DNA from: Leptasterias polaris
Taxonomy: Eukaryota > Echinodermata > Asteroidea > Forcipulatida > Asteriidae
NCBI GenBank assembly: GCA_037783415.1
Contig: JAZGTN010000013.1
Location: 186,001-250,000 of the forward strand
Direction of reading: 5' to 3'
DNA: 64,000 bases
Part shown: positions 11,601 to 23,600 of the stretch, piece by piece
Layout: the number at the start of each line of letters is the position of its first letter
How positions within the stretch are numbered: the first letter of the stretch is position 1
The notes under the pieces: generated by a model
The model's input: the letters and a program-made list of their open reading frames with translations, nothing else
Database searches by the model: none
What the model was told of the DNA's origin: nothing
Made by a program: the position numbers and the translations under genes

Positions 11601-14600
11601 TCTTTGAACGGGATAAACGTGGACCCGGTCTGTGTGCACACTTCCATCCAATTTGACGCCCGACCGCACCACGTCATAGCACGTCCCTAGTACGGCAATT
11701 CCATTCGTAGTACGTCCATCTCGTTTTATAGCCAATCTATAGCCTAAGTCTGAGTCGTACTTTCGAAAATGGCCTGTTATGCCAAACATGTTTTTGTTGA
11801 AGTGTACTGAACCATACCACCGGTGGGAGACGGTAATTTTTTTTTTGAATATTTATAATGTTCATCTTCAGTGATATGGATGAAACAAATGACATTTTAT
11901 TATGCAGGGAGTCGGTATTACTATTAGGAATAAGCATTGGAAAAGATGAATGATTCGAAGGACATGCTACTCACCAGCACAGGTATTTCCCATCCACTGT
12001 TTCGGGCAATCACACGTGCAGGTTGTTTCATCGAGCGCACCGCCATTCTCACAGCCAGTGAATGAACACTCTGAAAAAAATAAACATACCACATTTTGTG
12101 TTAGTCAGCGCTTGAAGACCCGTCTAGAGTCTGGACTGCAGTAAGTCCATGTCAGTAAAGAAAATCATTCAGAACTTAATCTGTTGTTGTAATGCTGTTT
12201 GTGGGGTTGGGGGTGTTTGTTTGTTGTTTGTTTGGTGGGTTTTGGGGGTGTTTGTTTGTTTGTTTGTTTGTTTGTTTGTTGGGTTGTTTGTTGGGTTGTT
12301 TGTTTGTTTGTTTGTTTGTTTGTTTGTTTTGCTTTGTTTTTTCATATATATATTTTTTAAATAATAAACCAACATAGGGCTAGATAGCTCAGTTGGTAGA
12401 GCGCCGGCACGTTAAACCGGAGGTCGTTGGTTCAAATCCCGCTCTAGTCAATTTTTCTTTGTTCAACCCAAAATTATATATATTTTAATGAGACGGTTAA
12501 TGTTTTGAAGAGTTTTACTTTCATCTTGAGCGATACGGATGAAACAGATAACATTTTATTATGCAGGGATTCTGAATTAGCAATAAACATTGGAAACGAT
12601 AAAATGGTTCGAAGGACATGCTACTCACCAGGACAGGTATTTCCCATCCACTGTTTCGGGCATGTGCACGTGCAGGTTGTTTCATCGAGCGTACCGGCAT
12701 TCTCACAGACAGTCAATGCACACTCTGAAAATAATTAAACGTCCAACATTTCGTGCAAGTCAGGCTTAAAGACCCGTCTGGAGTCTGGACTGCAATAAGT
12801 TCATGTCAGTAAAGAAAATCATTCAGAACTTAAGTTGTTGTTGTAATGCCTTGTAGTGTTCTGTTCGGGGGTTTTGGGTGTGTGTTGGTTTTTTTGTTTT
12901 TATTTTTTTTTGCTATTTTGTACACAAAAGAAGTCATGTTAGCATGAAAATTCATCTGAAGTCATGATAAGATTTGAAACATTGTAGATGGAATAACAGT
13001 AAAGTGTCGGTTGGCAGAGATAAAAAGACACTGCTATGGAGTTTTATTCACAATTTCGGCAAGTGTAAGTGGGTCTTTGTGTTGTTGCTCTGAGGAGCTG
13101 TGGAGTAGGGTTTAGGGAAACAAACGCAATCCATCGGAACTCGGGCCCGTCCAGTCAGCTTGTTTGCTTTTCTAGCAGAATGTTAATGGACAGAGGGAGA
13201 CGAAGGTTAAATATTCTTAACGAAAAGAGATAAGTTTGTGAGTTTTCATTCAATGCAGCCTCCAAAAGCATCCACCTATCCATAACCTTTAAAAGAAAAT
13301 TAGTTTCTATATGCTGTTTAATAATGGTAAAGCGGCCTTAATAGGCAAATTTCACTATTTCAAAACAAAAAAAATAATTATATAAAAAAATAATTAAATT
13401 GCAAAACCAAGCTGAAATAGTTAATTGGCTGTTGCCACGACAACCATTTATGTATTTTATTTTTTTCTTACCAAAGTTGTTTATAGTTTGGGGCCAAGGT
13501 CCATCAAATATAAAACTAAACAGGAAATTAATTGTTTAGGCCGTGGCCAACATTGTTGTAAAACTCTTTGATATTTACAGTCCCTTATTCTTAACCTTGC
13601 ATGACGCCATCAGGCACTGAACAATTAGTGTGTCCGTTTTTATTGAAACAGTCAGTATCTGCGTAGAGTAGGTTATGGTCGCTGTCTATGTCAGCACCTG
13701 GTAATGTTCGGCTGTTAAGTATGCTGTTTTTCCATCGTTGTTTGATGAGAATATAATCTATTTGGTTTCTTACTCTATCTCCGGGTGAAATCCAAGTGTA
13801 TTGCCTCCTGGGGTGATGCTGGAATAGTGTATTGCAGATGGTCATGTCATTATCTGCACAAAACTGAACGAGGCGATCCCCTCTGTCATTTCTGTTGCCC
13901 AGTCCATGCGGGCCAACAATGCCATTATCAGTTTTTCCCTTACCAACTTTTGCGTTGAAATCTCCCATGATGACTAAAATGTCCTGGCTCGGTGTTAAAT
14001 CAATGGTGTCTTGGATAGTGTCGTAGAAAGAGTCTACCGCTTCATCATCATATGAGGTTGTCGGTGCATATACTTGACAGAGTGTGATGTTAAAGGGTTT
14101 TCCACTGAGTCGGACCGACATTATTCTGTCGTTGACAGCACGATATCCGATGACCGCAGTTGCTGCCTCATCTTTCAACAGGATGGCAACTCCTCTCTCT
14201 GTTCCATTTCCACCACTATAGTAGACCTTGGTTCCATCATCTGCGTTGAAATAGCCCTCCCCTTTCCAACGAATTTCGGAGAGACCTATTATGTCTAGTC
14301 CACATCTGTCCACTTCTCTGCATAGTAGATCGAGCTTTCCAACGCCTTTTAAGGACCTTACATTCCAAGTAGCTATTCTTAACTTCTTACGAAGACTAAT
14401 CCTGTGGTTCTCCTCAGAGGTCTCGGAAGCCAACCTCCTGGTTTGGTTTAAGCTGACCTCGTCATTACTGCTGACGAGTTGCTCCTCAGAGTCAGTCTCA
14501 TCCCCAGTAGCATTTAGAGCAGGCTCACGCCTGGGGGACTCACGATCCACTGCTATGGCTTTGTTACATTTCTTGACTTTTATCATGATTAGCTGTAGTC

Positions 14601-17600
14601 TTGGGCCAAGATGAAGAATTTGGAGGTGGGACCCCAGACCACTTCCTCCTAGCCAGAGCCTCGTTCGCCTCAACCCTCACAGGGACAGTTACCACCGGGT
14701 ACTACGGGGAAGAGAGGATGACTTGCTAAAGCATAGGGTCATCAGCAGGCTACTAATTTTCGCTCTTCATCGTTGCCGACTAGCTGACCTCAATATCACT
14801 GGCTGTAATACCAAGCTACGCCCAGCCTTACCCAATTCAATTCAATGTTTATTGTCCATAAATTGGAAATTTGCTCTGTCGAACATGCTCATAACCGAGC
14901 AGTGGGTCATGTATACATCAAAAGGCCTCCTAATTCCCTGTCGTAATTCCTCATGCGCGGAGCCTCTTAAAATGTAAACTGAAAACTTTTTCTGTTAATC
15001 AAAGGTTTTAAGGTCTTTGCTTTATGGGTTGTTGAAAAAATGTCAAATTTTGCTCCCTGGGATTGTTGATTTTCAACCTGGAGCATTTGGGGTGCACTGT
15101 AGCTCTCTAAAAATTGTCCCTATTTTGCTAGAAGTTGTAGGCTTATTTTTCTTTTCCAAGATGGACTCTGTCCAGTTTAGTCGTTCATGAGTGTTTGTTT
15201 AATCAATGAGCCTTGCTCAACAACCAAACGGCTAACCTACTAAAAATTGAACGTTTACTTGTCAGAATTTTTTTCATGTTTTTATTCATTCATTTATTTC
15301 GGTTTAAAAACACAAAACATGGTCGGTAATTTCACAAGGTAATACTAAAAGTTACATGCTTACAAAACCAAACGTTAAGTATTACAAAGACAATAAAAAA
15401 TATATAAAAACGGCCAGCCAGTTATAGGAAATAACCCATTATTATGAAAGAAAATCGGCTATAGCAAAAGTAAAAGTTATCACAAAGAAAAAGATTGTTT
15501 TCAAGAGAATGAGACATTTTCAAGTGTTTTTTAGTGTTTTTGATTATTTAGCATTTAAAATTAGTTGCTAAATAAGCCTGAGTCACACCAAACTAATTCT
15601 AAAAACGTGCGAACCCGTTCTAAAAAAATCGTGAAACGGGTTGTGGTCTGGCTAGAACGTATAGCTTTGGCCGGACAATGTCTGTAATGTGACCCCGTCC
15701 ATCTCGTTTAGGCATTTTTTTTTTAATCTTCAAGTCAGGAACAGATGTAAAGCCCCCATCACACCAAACTCGTTCCCACTACGTTCTGAAAAATGTAGCT
15801 AAACGGGCTTGAACTGTGTGCAAACGGAGTGGACGTAGTAGCAACTTGTTACGGTCTGTTCGAACTTCATGGACGGGCTTGGACGGGTTTGATCGGGAAT
15901 GGTGCTCCAGAACTTTGAGCCTGCTCAAAATTTTCGGGCGACCATTCCGTCCTGCAAGTAGACGAAGTGGCAACGTACTTAAAACGAGATGGACGTACTA
16001 CGAACGGAATTGCCGTACTTGGATCGTACTAGGGACGTGCTATGACGTGTGCGGTCGGGCGTCAAATTGGATGGACGTGTGCACACAGACCTGGTCCGTT
16101 TGTAACACGTTTATCCCGTTCAAAGACAGACCCAACTCGACCACATTACGAAAAGCCAATGTGCAAGAACTGGGGCATTTTTTATTTTCCTCTTTGATTA
16201 CTATACCGTCTGTAAAGTCATAACCAACCGCTGTGGATAATTGTGTAATTCACGGACTATTGCCCAGAATGTTTAAAACGGCCCCTATTTATACCATACG
16301 TGTCTGGTTGTACTGCAGACGGGGTGGACGTTTTAAGAACTGCGTAAGAACGCATTAAACGTATTCCGAACCAACTGCGAACTTTTAGAACTGTGTAGAA
16401 ATGTGTTGCAAACTTATTCAGAACTTGTTATTTTGTTTTGATAGATTTAGACGGAATAACGAAACACTATGGACGTAATGCGGTCGAGTTGGGCTTGTCT
16501 TTGAACGGGATAAACGTGGACCCGGTCTGTGTGCACACTTCCATCCAATTTGACGCCCGACCGCACCACGTCATAGCACGTCCCTAGTACGATCCAAGTA
16601 CGGCAATTCCATTCGTAGTACGTCCATCTCGTTTTATAGCCAATCTATAGCCTAAGTCTGAGTCGTACTTTCGAAAACGGCCTGTTATGCCAAACATGTT
16701 TTTGTTGAAGATTACCGTCTCCCACCGGTGGTATGGTTCAGTACACTGAACCATACCACCGGTGGGAGACGGTGGTATGGTTCAGTACACTGAACCATAC
16801 CACCGGTGGGAGACGGTAATTTTTTTTTGAATATTTATAATGTTCATCTTCAGTGATATGGATGAAACAAATGACATTTTATTATGCAGGGAGTCGGTAT
16901 TACTATTAGGAATAAGCATTGGAAAAGATGAATGATTCGAAGGACATACTACTCACCAGCACAGGTATTTCCCATCCACTGTTTCGGGCAATCACACGTG
17001 CAGGTTGTTTCATCGAGCGCACCGCCATTCTCACAGCCAGTGAATGAACACTCTGAAAAAATTAAACATACCACATTTTGTGTTAGTCAGCGCTTGAAGA
17101 CCCGTCTAGAGTCTGGACTGCAGTAATTCCATGTCAGTAAAGAAAATCATTCAGAACTTAATCTGTTGTTGTAATGCTGTTTGTGGGGTTGGGGGTGTTT
17201 GTTTGTTGTTTGTTTGGTGGGTTTTGGGAGTGTTTGTTTGTTTGTTTGTTTGTTTGTTTGTTTGTTTTGCTTTGTTTTTTCATATATATATATATTTTAA
17301 TGAGACGGTTAATGTTTTGAAGAGTTTTACTTTCATCTTGAGCGATACGGATGAAACAGATAACATTTTATTATGCAGGGATTCTGAATTAGCAATAAAC
17401 ATTGGAAACGATAAAATGGTTCGAAGGACATGCTACTCACCAGCACAGGTATTTCCCATCCACTGTTTCGGGCATGTGCACGTGCAGGTTGTTTCATCGA
17501 GCGTACCGGCATTCTCACAGACAGTCAATGAACATTCTGAAAATAATTAAACGTACAACATTTCGTGCAAGTCAGGCTTAAAGACCCGTCTGGAGTCTGG

Positions 17601-20600
17601 ACTGCAATAAGTTCATGTCAGTAAAGAAAATCATTCAGAACTTAAGTTGTTGTTGTAATGCCTTGTAGTGTTCTGTTCGGGGGTTTTGTGTGTGTGTTGG
17701 TTTTTGGGTGTTTTTTTTTTGCTATTTTGTACACAAAAGAAGTCATGTTAGCATAAAAATTCATCTGAAGTCATGATAAGATTTGAAACATTGTAGATGG
17801 AATAACAGTAAAGTGTCGGTTGGCAGAGATAAAAAGACATTGCTATGGGGTTTTATTCACAATTTCGGCAAGTGTAAGTGGGTCTTTGTGTTGTTGCTCT
17901 GAGGAGCTGTGGAGTAGGGTTTAGGGAAACAAACGCAATCCATCGGAACTAGGGCCCGTCCAGTCAGCTTGTTTGCTTTTCTAGCAGAATGTCTAACATA
18001 CAGATTTCTATACGTTTGCTTATTTTTGGTTTGCTATTCGCTTGCACGGTCAACCATTTGCGTGTAGAGACTCGAATTGGGGACAGCAGTGAATAGAAGC
18101 TGTGTTGTTTTGAATATGGCCAAAACAATTCATTGAAGTTCGTGGTGCCTGGGGGCCTCCATCTTATTTATGATTCGCTGCCTGTTGATCGTGAGAAAGT
18201 CAGGGCGCCCGGCTGATCTGCCAAGTCATAAATATTTATGAGGTGACATCGTGTGGTACTGTAGCTTGAGACTTGCCCATCTAATGAATATGCAAACTTT
18301 ACCCTTGACCTTGCATGTCGCTTCACAAGTTGCATGTTCATTGGGTGAGCGACATAAGTTACCGCGCGACGTCACCTTATGCATATTCATGACTTGGCAG
18401 ATCAGCTGGGCGCCCTGACTTTCTCACGATAAACAGGCAGCGAATCATAAATAAGATGGCGCCCCGGGCACGACGAACTTCAATGTAATTTTTGTACATC
18501 GTTTGAAGTCATCATTTGGTGAGCCCTGGCATGTATCATAATAATTCGACTGTTGTTTCTCGAACAGAAAAATTACCATAAAGCCAAAAATCTCTCTTGG
18601 CAACTGTGGTTACATGAACACATCAACGACCTGCAACATCAGAATTAGGTCCACCCCATCAAACTTTGATTGTGAGTTGTGCCTGCGACTTGCTGTATCC
18701 GAATGTATGGTACACTTTGCATTATGGGTAAAATGATTCTGAGAGGAGCAGTTTACACCATGTTCAGTTATATTACTTCTTACCACTTGTTGTGCACAAG
18801 TTACACTATAACTTGTGGCTAAAAATGTTTTTGTTTTACCCATTTCATAAGTGATTTAAACCTTGATTTCCTACCCAATGTTGGGTACTGTATTACCTTT
18901 CCCTTGTGTATTTTATTTTACAAAGGTAAGGGGTACACAACAAATCTCGTTTTAACCGAAATTGACAAAAAGTTACACAATTTTTGTACCCAGCAGTTTT
19001 ACACGGCAACATTTTACACTTCATTTTTGAAGTGTAGCTCAACAGCCAAACGGCTAACCTACCAAAGAGGAAGTTTACTTGTCAGAAATTTAAGTTAGTT
19101 GTTTTTAGGAGGCTGAGAGACTTTCATGTATTTTAGAGTGTTTTTGAATGTTTAGCATTAGTTGCTAAGAGGAGCTTACTTGGTGTGGTGCACTGCCCCC
19201 CCCCCACCCCCCTCCGGCCCCCACCACCAACTCCGTGAGTGTTGTCAGCAGGCATGTTGCCGTTTTCGGAACCACGATTTGGGCTTGGGATTTGGCTTGG
19301 GCTCCGTTAGTTATTTAGAAAGCATGTGCTGTCCTTATGGGCCTTCAAACAGACGAGCGGAGCCCAATCCATAGCCTATAATTCTGAATCGTAGTTTCGC
19401 AAACGGCCTGTTATGCCAAACATGCTTTTATTGAAGTGTACTGAACCATACCACCGGTGGGAGACGGTTAAATTTTTAGAAGATTTATATGTTCATCTTG
19501 AGCGATATGGATGAAACAAATAACATTTTATTATGCAGGGATTCTGAATTAGGAATAAACATTGGAATGATTCGAAAGACATGCTTCATCACTCACCAGC
19601 ACAGGTATTTCCCAACCACTGTTTCGGGCATAAGCACGTGCAGGTTGCTTCTTCGAGCGTACCGCCATTCTCACAGCCAGTCAATGAACACTCTGAAAAA
19701 AATTAAACGTACCACATGTTGTGTTAGTCAGGCTTAAAGACCCGTCTGAGTCTGGACTACACTAGGTCCATGTCAGTAAAGAAAATCATTCAGAACTTAA
19801 TCTGTTGTTGTAATGAGGGGTTGGGGGTGTTTGTTTGTTGTTTGTTTGGTGGGTTTTGGGGGTGTTTGTTTGTTTGTTTGTTTGTTTGTTTGTTTGTTTG
19901 TTTGTTTTGCTTTGTTTTTTCATATATATAAATATATTTTCATAATAATTTACTTTTTGTGTACACAAAAGAAGGCATGATAAGATTTGAAAACATTGTA
20001 TGATGTAACATCGGTAATGTGTCGGTTGGCAGTGATAAAAAGACACTGCTATGGGGATTTATTCACAATTTCGGCAAGTGGGTCTTCGTGTTGTTGCTCT
20101 GAGGAGCTGTGGAGTAGGGTTTAGGGGAAACAAACGCAATCCATCTGAACTAGAACCCGTCCAGTCAGTTTGTTTGATTCTCTAGCAGAATGTCTAATAT
20201 AAAGATTTTTACATTACTCTGGCGGGGGACAGTATATAACTCTGTACTATCAATGTTATAAATTAAAGAAAATGTCATCCAAACAGATGCACAAATACAA
20301 TACAAGTGAGGCATGAAGTCGAGGCTCTACACGCAAATTGCCTTTCCATGCAAGTAGCGACTATACTTACCTGTACAGGTTTTGCCGGTCCAGTTTTGAT
20401 CACACGAACAATGGCAGGGATCGTTTTTGAATGTACCTCCGTTATCACATGTCAGTGAACAATCTGAGAGTAATAAGTATTATCACTAAGATTGATAAAG
20501 ACAATCGTTTCATGAAGGAATACGGGAAACAATGTTGTACAGAATACCTCTCAATAATGTCAGAGCAATTCACACAGGATCGTAAATGAAAATGGGCGAT

Positions 20601-23600
20601 ATAGGGGAACAAGCCTACACGAAAACAATTGTTGCAACTGATTCAAAATGTTAATAGAATTAAGAATTCCTTTTCAAGATTTTCTAAATAGGGAGATCAT
20701 TTTCTGAACATAGAAGTCTACGACCGTAAAGATTCGACATCATTATTATTATTATTATTATTATTATTTATTTGTTCTCGTATTTCGTCGACCTTTTTTC
20801 GAAATTAAAAATTAGTAAAAATCAAAATATTTAGCAATTTGTTGTTTTTAAAATTGTTGATATTCAAAGCTGTTACAATTTTACCAGATTTTAGGAACAA
20901 CGGATATCTATGAGTTTCGTAACTACACTTAATATAACCGACGAATCAAATAGTTTCATATTAAATTGTTATCAAAATTAGCCACTGATTGATACGTATG
21001 CGGACACGGTGTCGAAGTGACGAAACCATTTATTTAACGTCTTAACGAGGTGTCAAACATAAAAATGTATTTGTTTGTAAACAGCACCCTGCGGGCATGT
21101 CTGTTTGAATTTAGTTTTTTGCGAAGCAATACATTCTTAGGAATTATTTAATCATCAACATAGTCTCAAAATTGAAAAAATACTGAAAGTTCATTATGAC
21201 TGACGGTTTATTTTGATGGTAAGAAGTGTCCTAAACGATGGTTTTAAAAAAAGCTCAAATTCAAACGTGAATTTCTATAATTTAAAAAAATATCATAATA
21301 GTTATAAAAACACGTATTTTGTGCTGCGGGTCTAAAACGGTAATGATTTGACTTATTTGTATCGTCGTAAAATACATGATATGTGCATCCAGGAGTGTGT
21401 CCATATTGTTTAGTTCGTATCATTATCCAAGCTACTCACTTTCACACTCAAAGTAGTTGAATATTTCTTTCTTGAGGTCTGTGAAGAGAGGGCGATCGGT
21501 GTAAAACGGATCAAACCCTCTCTCGGGTGTATACGTGTTTAAGCCCCCTGGATAGATGCTGGTACACTGGCATCGAAGGCGGTGATTTAACGGCATGACC
21601 CACCGTATAATGCCGTTCTCCTTAGGGTTCGGTTCCCTCCCGAGGCTGCAGCTAAATGCTGTCACTGATGCAAACCCCACCAGGGACGCTTGAACGAAAA
21701 GGAATAAAATTTGTTTACTCAAAAGAAAAGTCCATATTATAAACAAACAAAAAATAATAAAAACATTATGAAATAACTGTGAGATGAACCAGTTTTCACT
21801 GCGTGGCAAAGACCGGTATGGTGGCTTGCATGGTCGCTGTTAATGGACAGAGGGAGACGAAGGTTAAATATTCTTTACGAAAAGAGATAAGTTTGTGAGT
21901 TTTCATTCAATGCAGCCTCCAAAAGCATCCACCTATCCATAACCTTTAAAAGAAAATTAGTTTCTATATGCTGTTTAATAATGGTAAAGCGGCCTTAAAA
22001 ATAGGCAAATTTCACTATTTCAAAAAAAAAAAAAAATTATATAAAAAAATAATTAAATTGCAAAACCAAGCTGAAATAGTTAATTGGCTGTTGCCAAGAC
22101 AACCATTTATGTATTTAATTTTTTTCTTACCAAAGTTGTTTATAGTTTGGGGCCAAGGTCCATCAAATATAAAACTAAACAGGAAATTAATTGTTTAGGC
22201 CGTGGCCAACATTTTTGTAAAACTCTTTGATATTTACAGTCCCTTATTCTTAACCTTGCATGACGCCATCAGGCACTGAACAATTAGTGTGTCCGTTTTT
22301 ATTGAAACAGTCAGTAGGCATACTCTGCCATTTATTTTTTATTTGTTTATCTAAAAAATTCCAAGTTCCCCAACTACACCTAGCCAAATAGCATGCCAAC
22401 TGTCTTGTTACCATCGGGGTTGTTTTTCACTCAACAAAATCCATCAAGGACCAGCTCTCCCGGTTTTCCCCTTTTGTACAGCATTTACTTAGTGCGTCTC
22501 AGTTTCGATTGCCTGCATGCAATTCCCTAATTGATTTGGTTTATTTGTTCGAACGTATTAATAACCGTTTTTAAAATTTTATTTTCAATCAAACAATTGG
22601 CTATACCGTGTGGACAGATTCAAGCGCAGTCAAAATTATGCTTGCAATAAATTATTATTTTGTTGAATCGAAAACTTCATCACAAACAGTTTGTTCCATT
22701 AAAAGCTTTTAAAGGAACGTATTTGAAAAAGAGGGAAAAAATCTTTGTTCGAACAAAAAAATACTTCGTTCGAAAGAAACAAAAAACTGTTATTAATACG
22801 GAAAAAATAAACCAAGTAAATGAGGCACGTGCACGCGCCGAGGGTTTGAAAATAGTAATCTTCGTTAAATCTTCGTTCGACCGAATAGACCATTCCCATT
22901 AAATATGCTAGTTACATTCACGCATGCGTACAGATACTATTGAGATACCATACAGATACTATTGAGATACTATTGAGATATAGTACAGATACTATATACT
23001 ATAGAGATGTGCACTAAGCATTTTGCCAACCAAAGTGTTAGTGCGCACGCGCGATGTGCAGTTTACACATTTCGTGGGAAGGGTCTATTAATAGCAACTG
23101 TTGACGACGCTGCAGGCTGCTAGCGTGCGGGCTGCTAGCGTGCGGGCTGCAGACGTGACTGCTATAGTGCGCCTCCACGTCGTGCTTCTTAAAGTGTTCA
23201 ATAGGGTTACTTTATTCGTTCCAACAGATAATTATAACACACAAAGGGATTATTTAAAGGGTATGTATACGTTTGGTAATTACTCTTAAAATCATTGGCA
23301 CTTAAACGTATTGTTTAGAAGCCTACAGCAGCTTTCGATAGTATAAAGCATTTTTGAGAAATATTCACTTCTCAAGAAATGTAGAAAGATATCAGTTTTT
23401 ATGCCCCAAATTTGAATCTGAGAAGCGTTTCTGTGTATTCCTGATAGGGATTGTTTTTCGTGCGTGGACATTATATTCACTCCAGATTTTCGGCGATATC
23501 TCAAAAACGCGACCACCTTTTGAAATGAAATTTTCACTGGTTAGTTTTATTGTTTGTATCTACATTTTATATACAATTAAAACAATCGAACGGTTCCAAA

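Larger units (their letters stand above)
9820..13180. repeat. intragenic duplication unit 1 (EGF exons f and e)
   Basis: Near-identical over long stretches to 14835-17995, apart from inserted or rearranged blocks. The shared content is the CAATTCAATG-type start, an A/T-rich intronic segment (9840-10480 versus 14850-15475), a long inverted-repeat element, EGF exon, (TTTG)n tract, second EGF exon, and a common end GCAGAATGT. It gives two of the four extra EGF exons of gene 1. Confidence 0.8.
14835..17995. repeat. intragenic duplication unit 2 (EGF exons d and c)
   Basis: Counterpart of 9820-13180. It differs by the missing SINE, a shorter (TTTG)n tract, an inverted block at about 16150-16270 and a palindrome at 16711-16820. 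Confidence 0.8.

Noticed and set aside
12149..12377. Phe/Val/Cys-rich frames
   Set aside because: They are translations of the (TTTG)n tract.
12377..12450. Functional tRNA gene (Asn-like anticodon)
   Set aside because: The anticodon stem is mismatched, the base before the anticodon is wrong, and the same head recurs with a common 3' tail at 33.3 kb, which marks a SINE.
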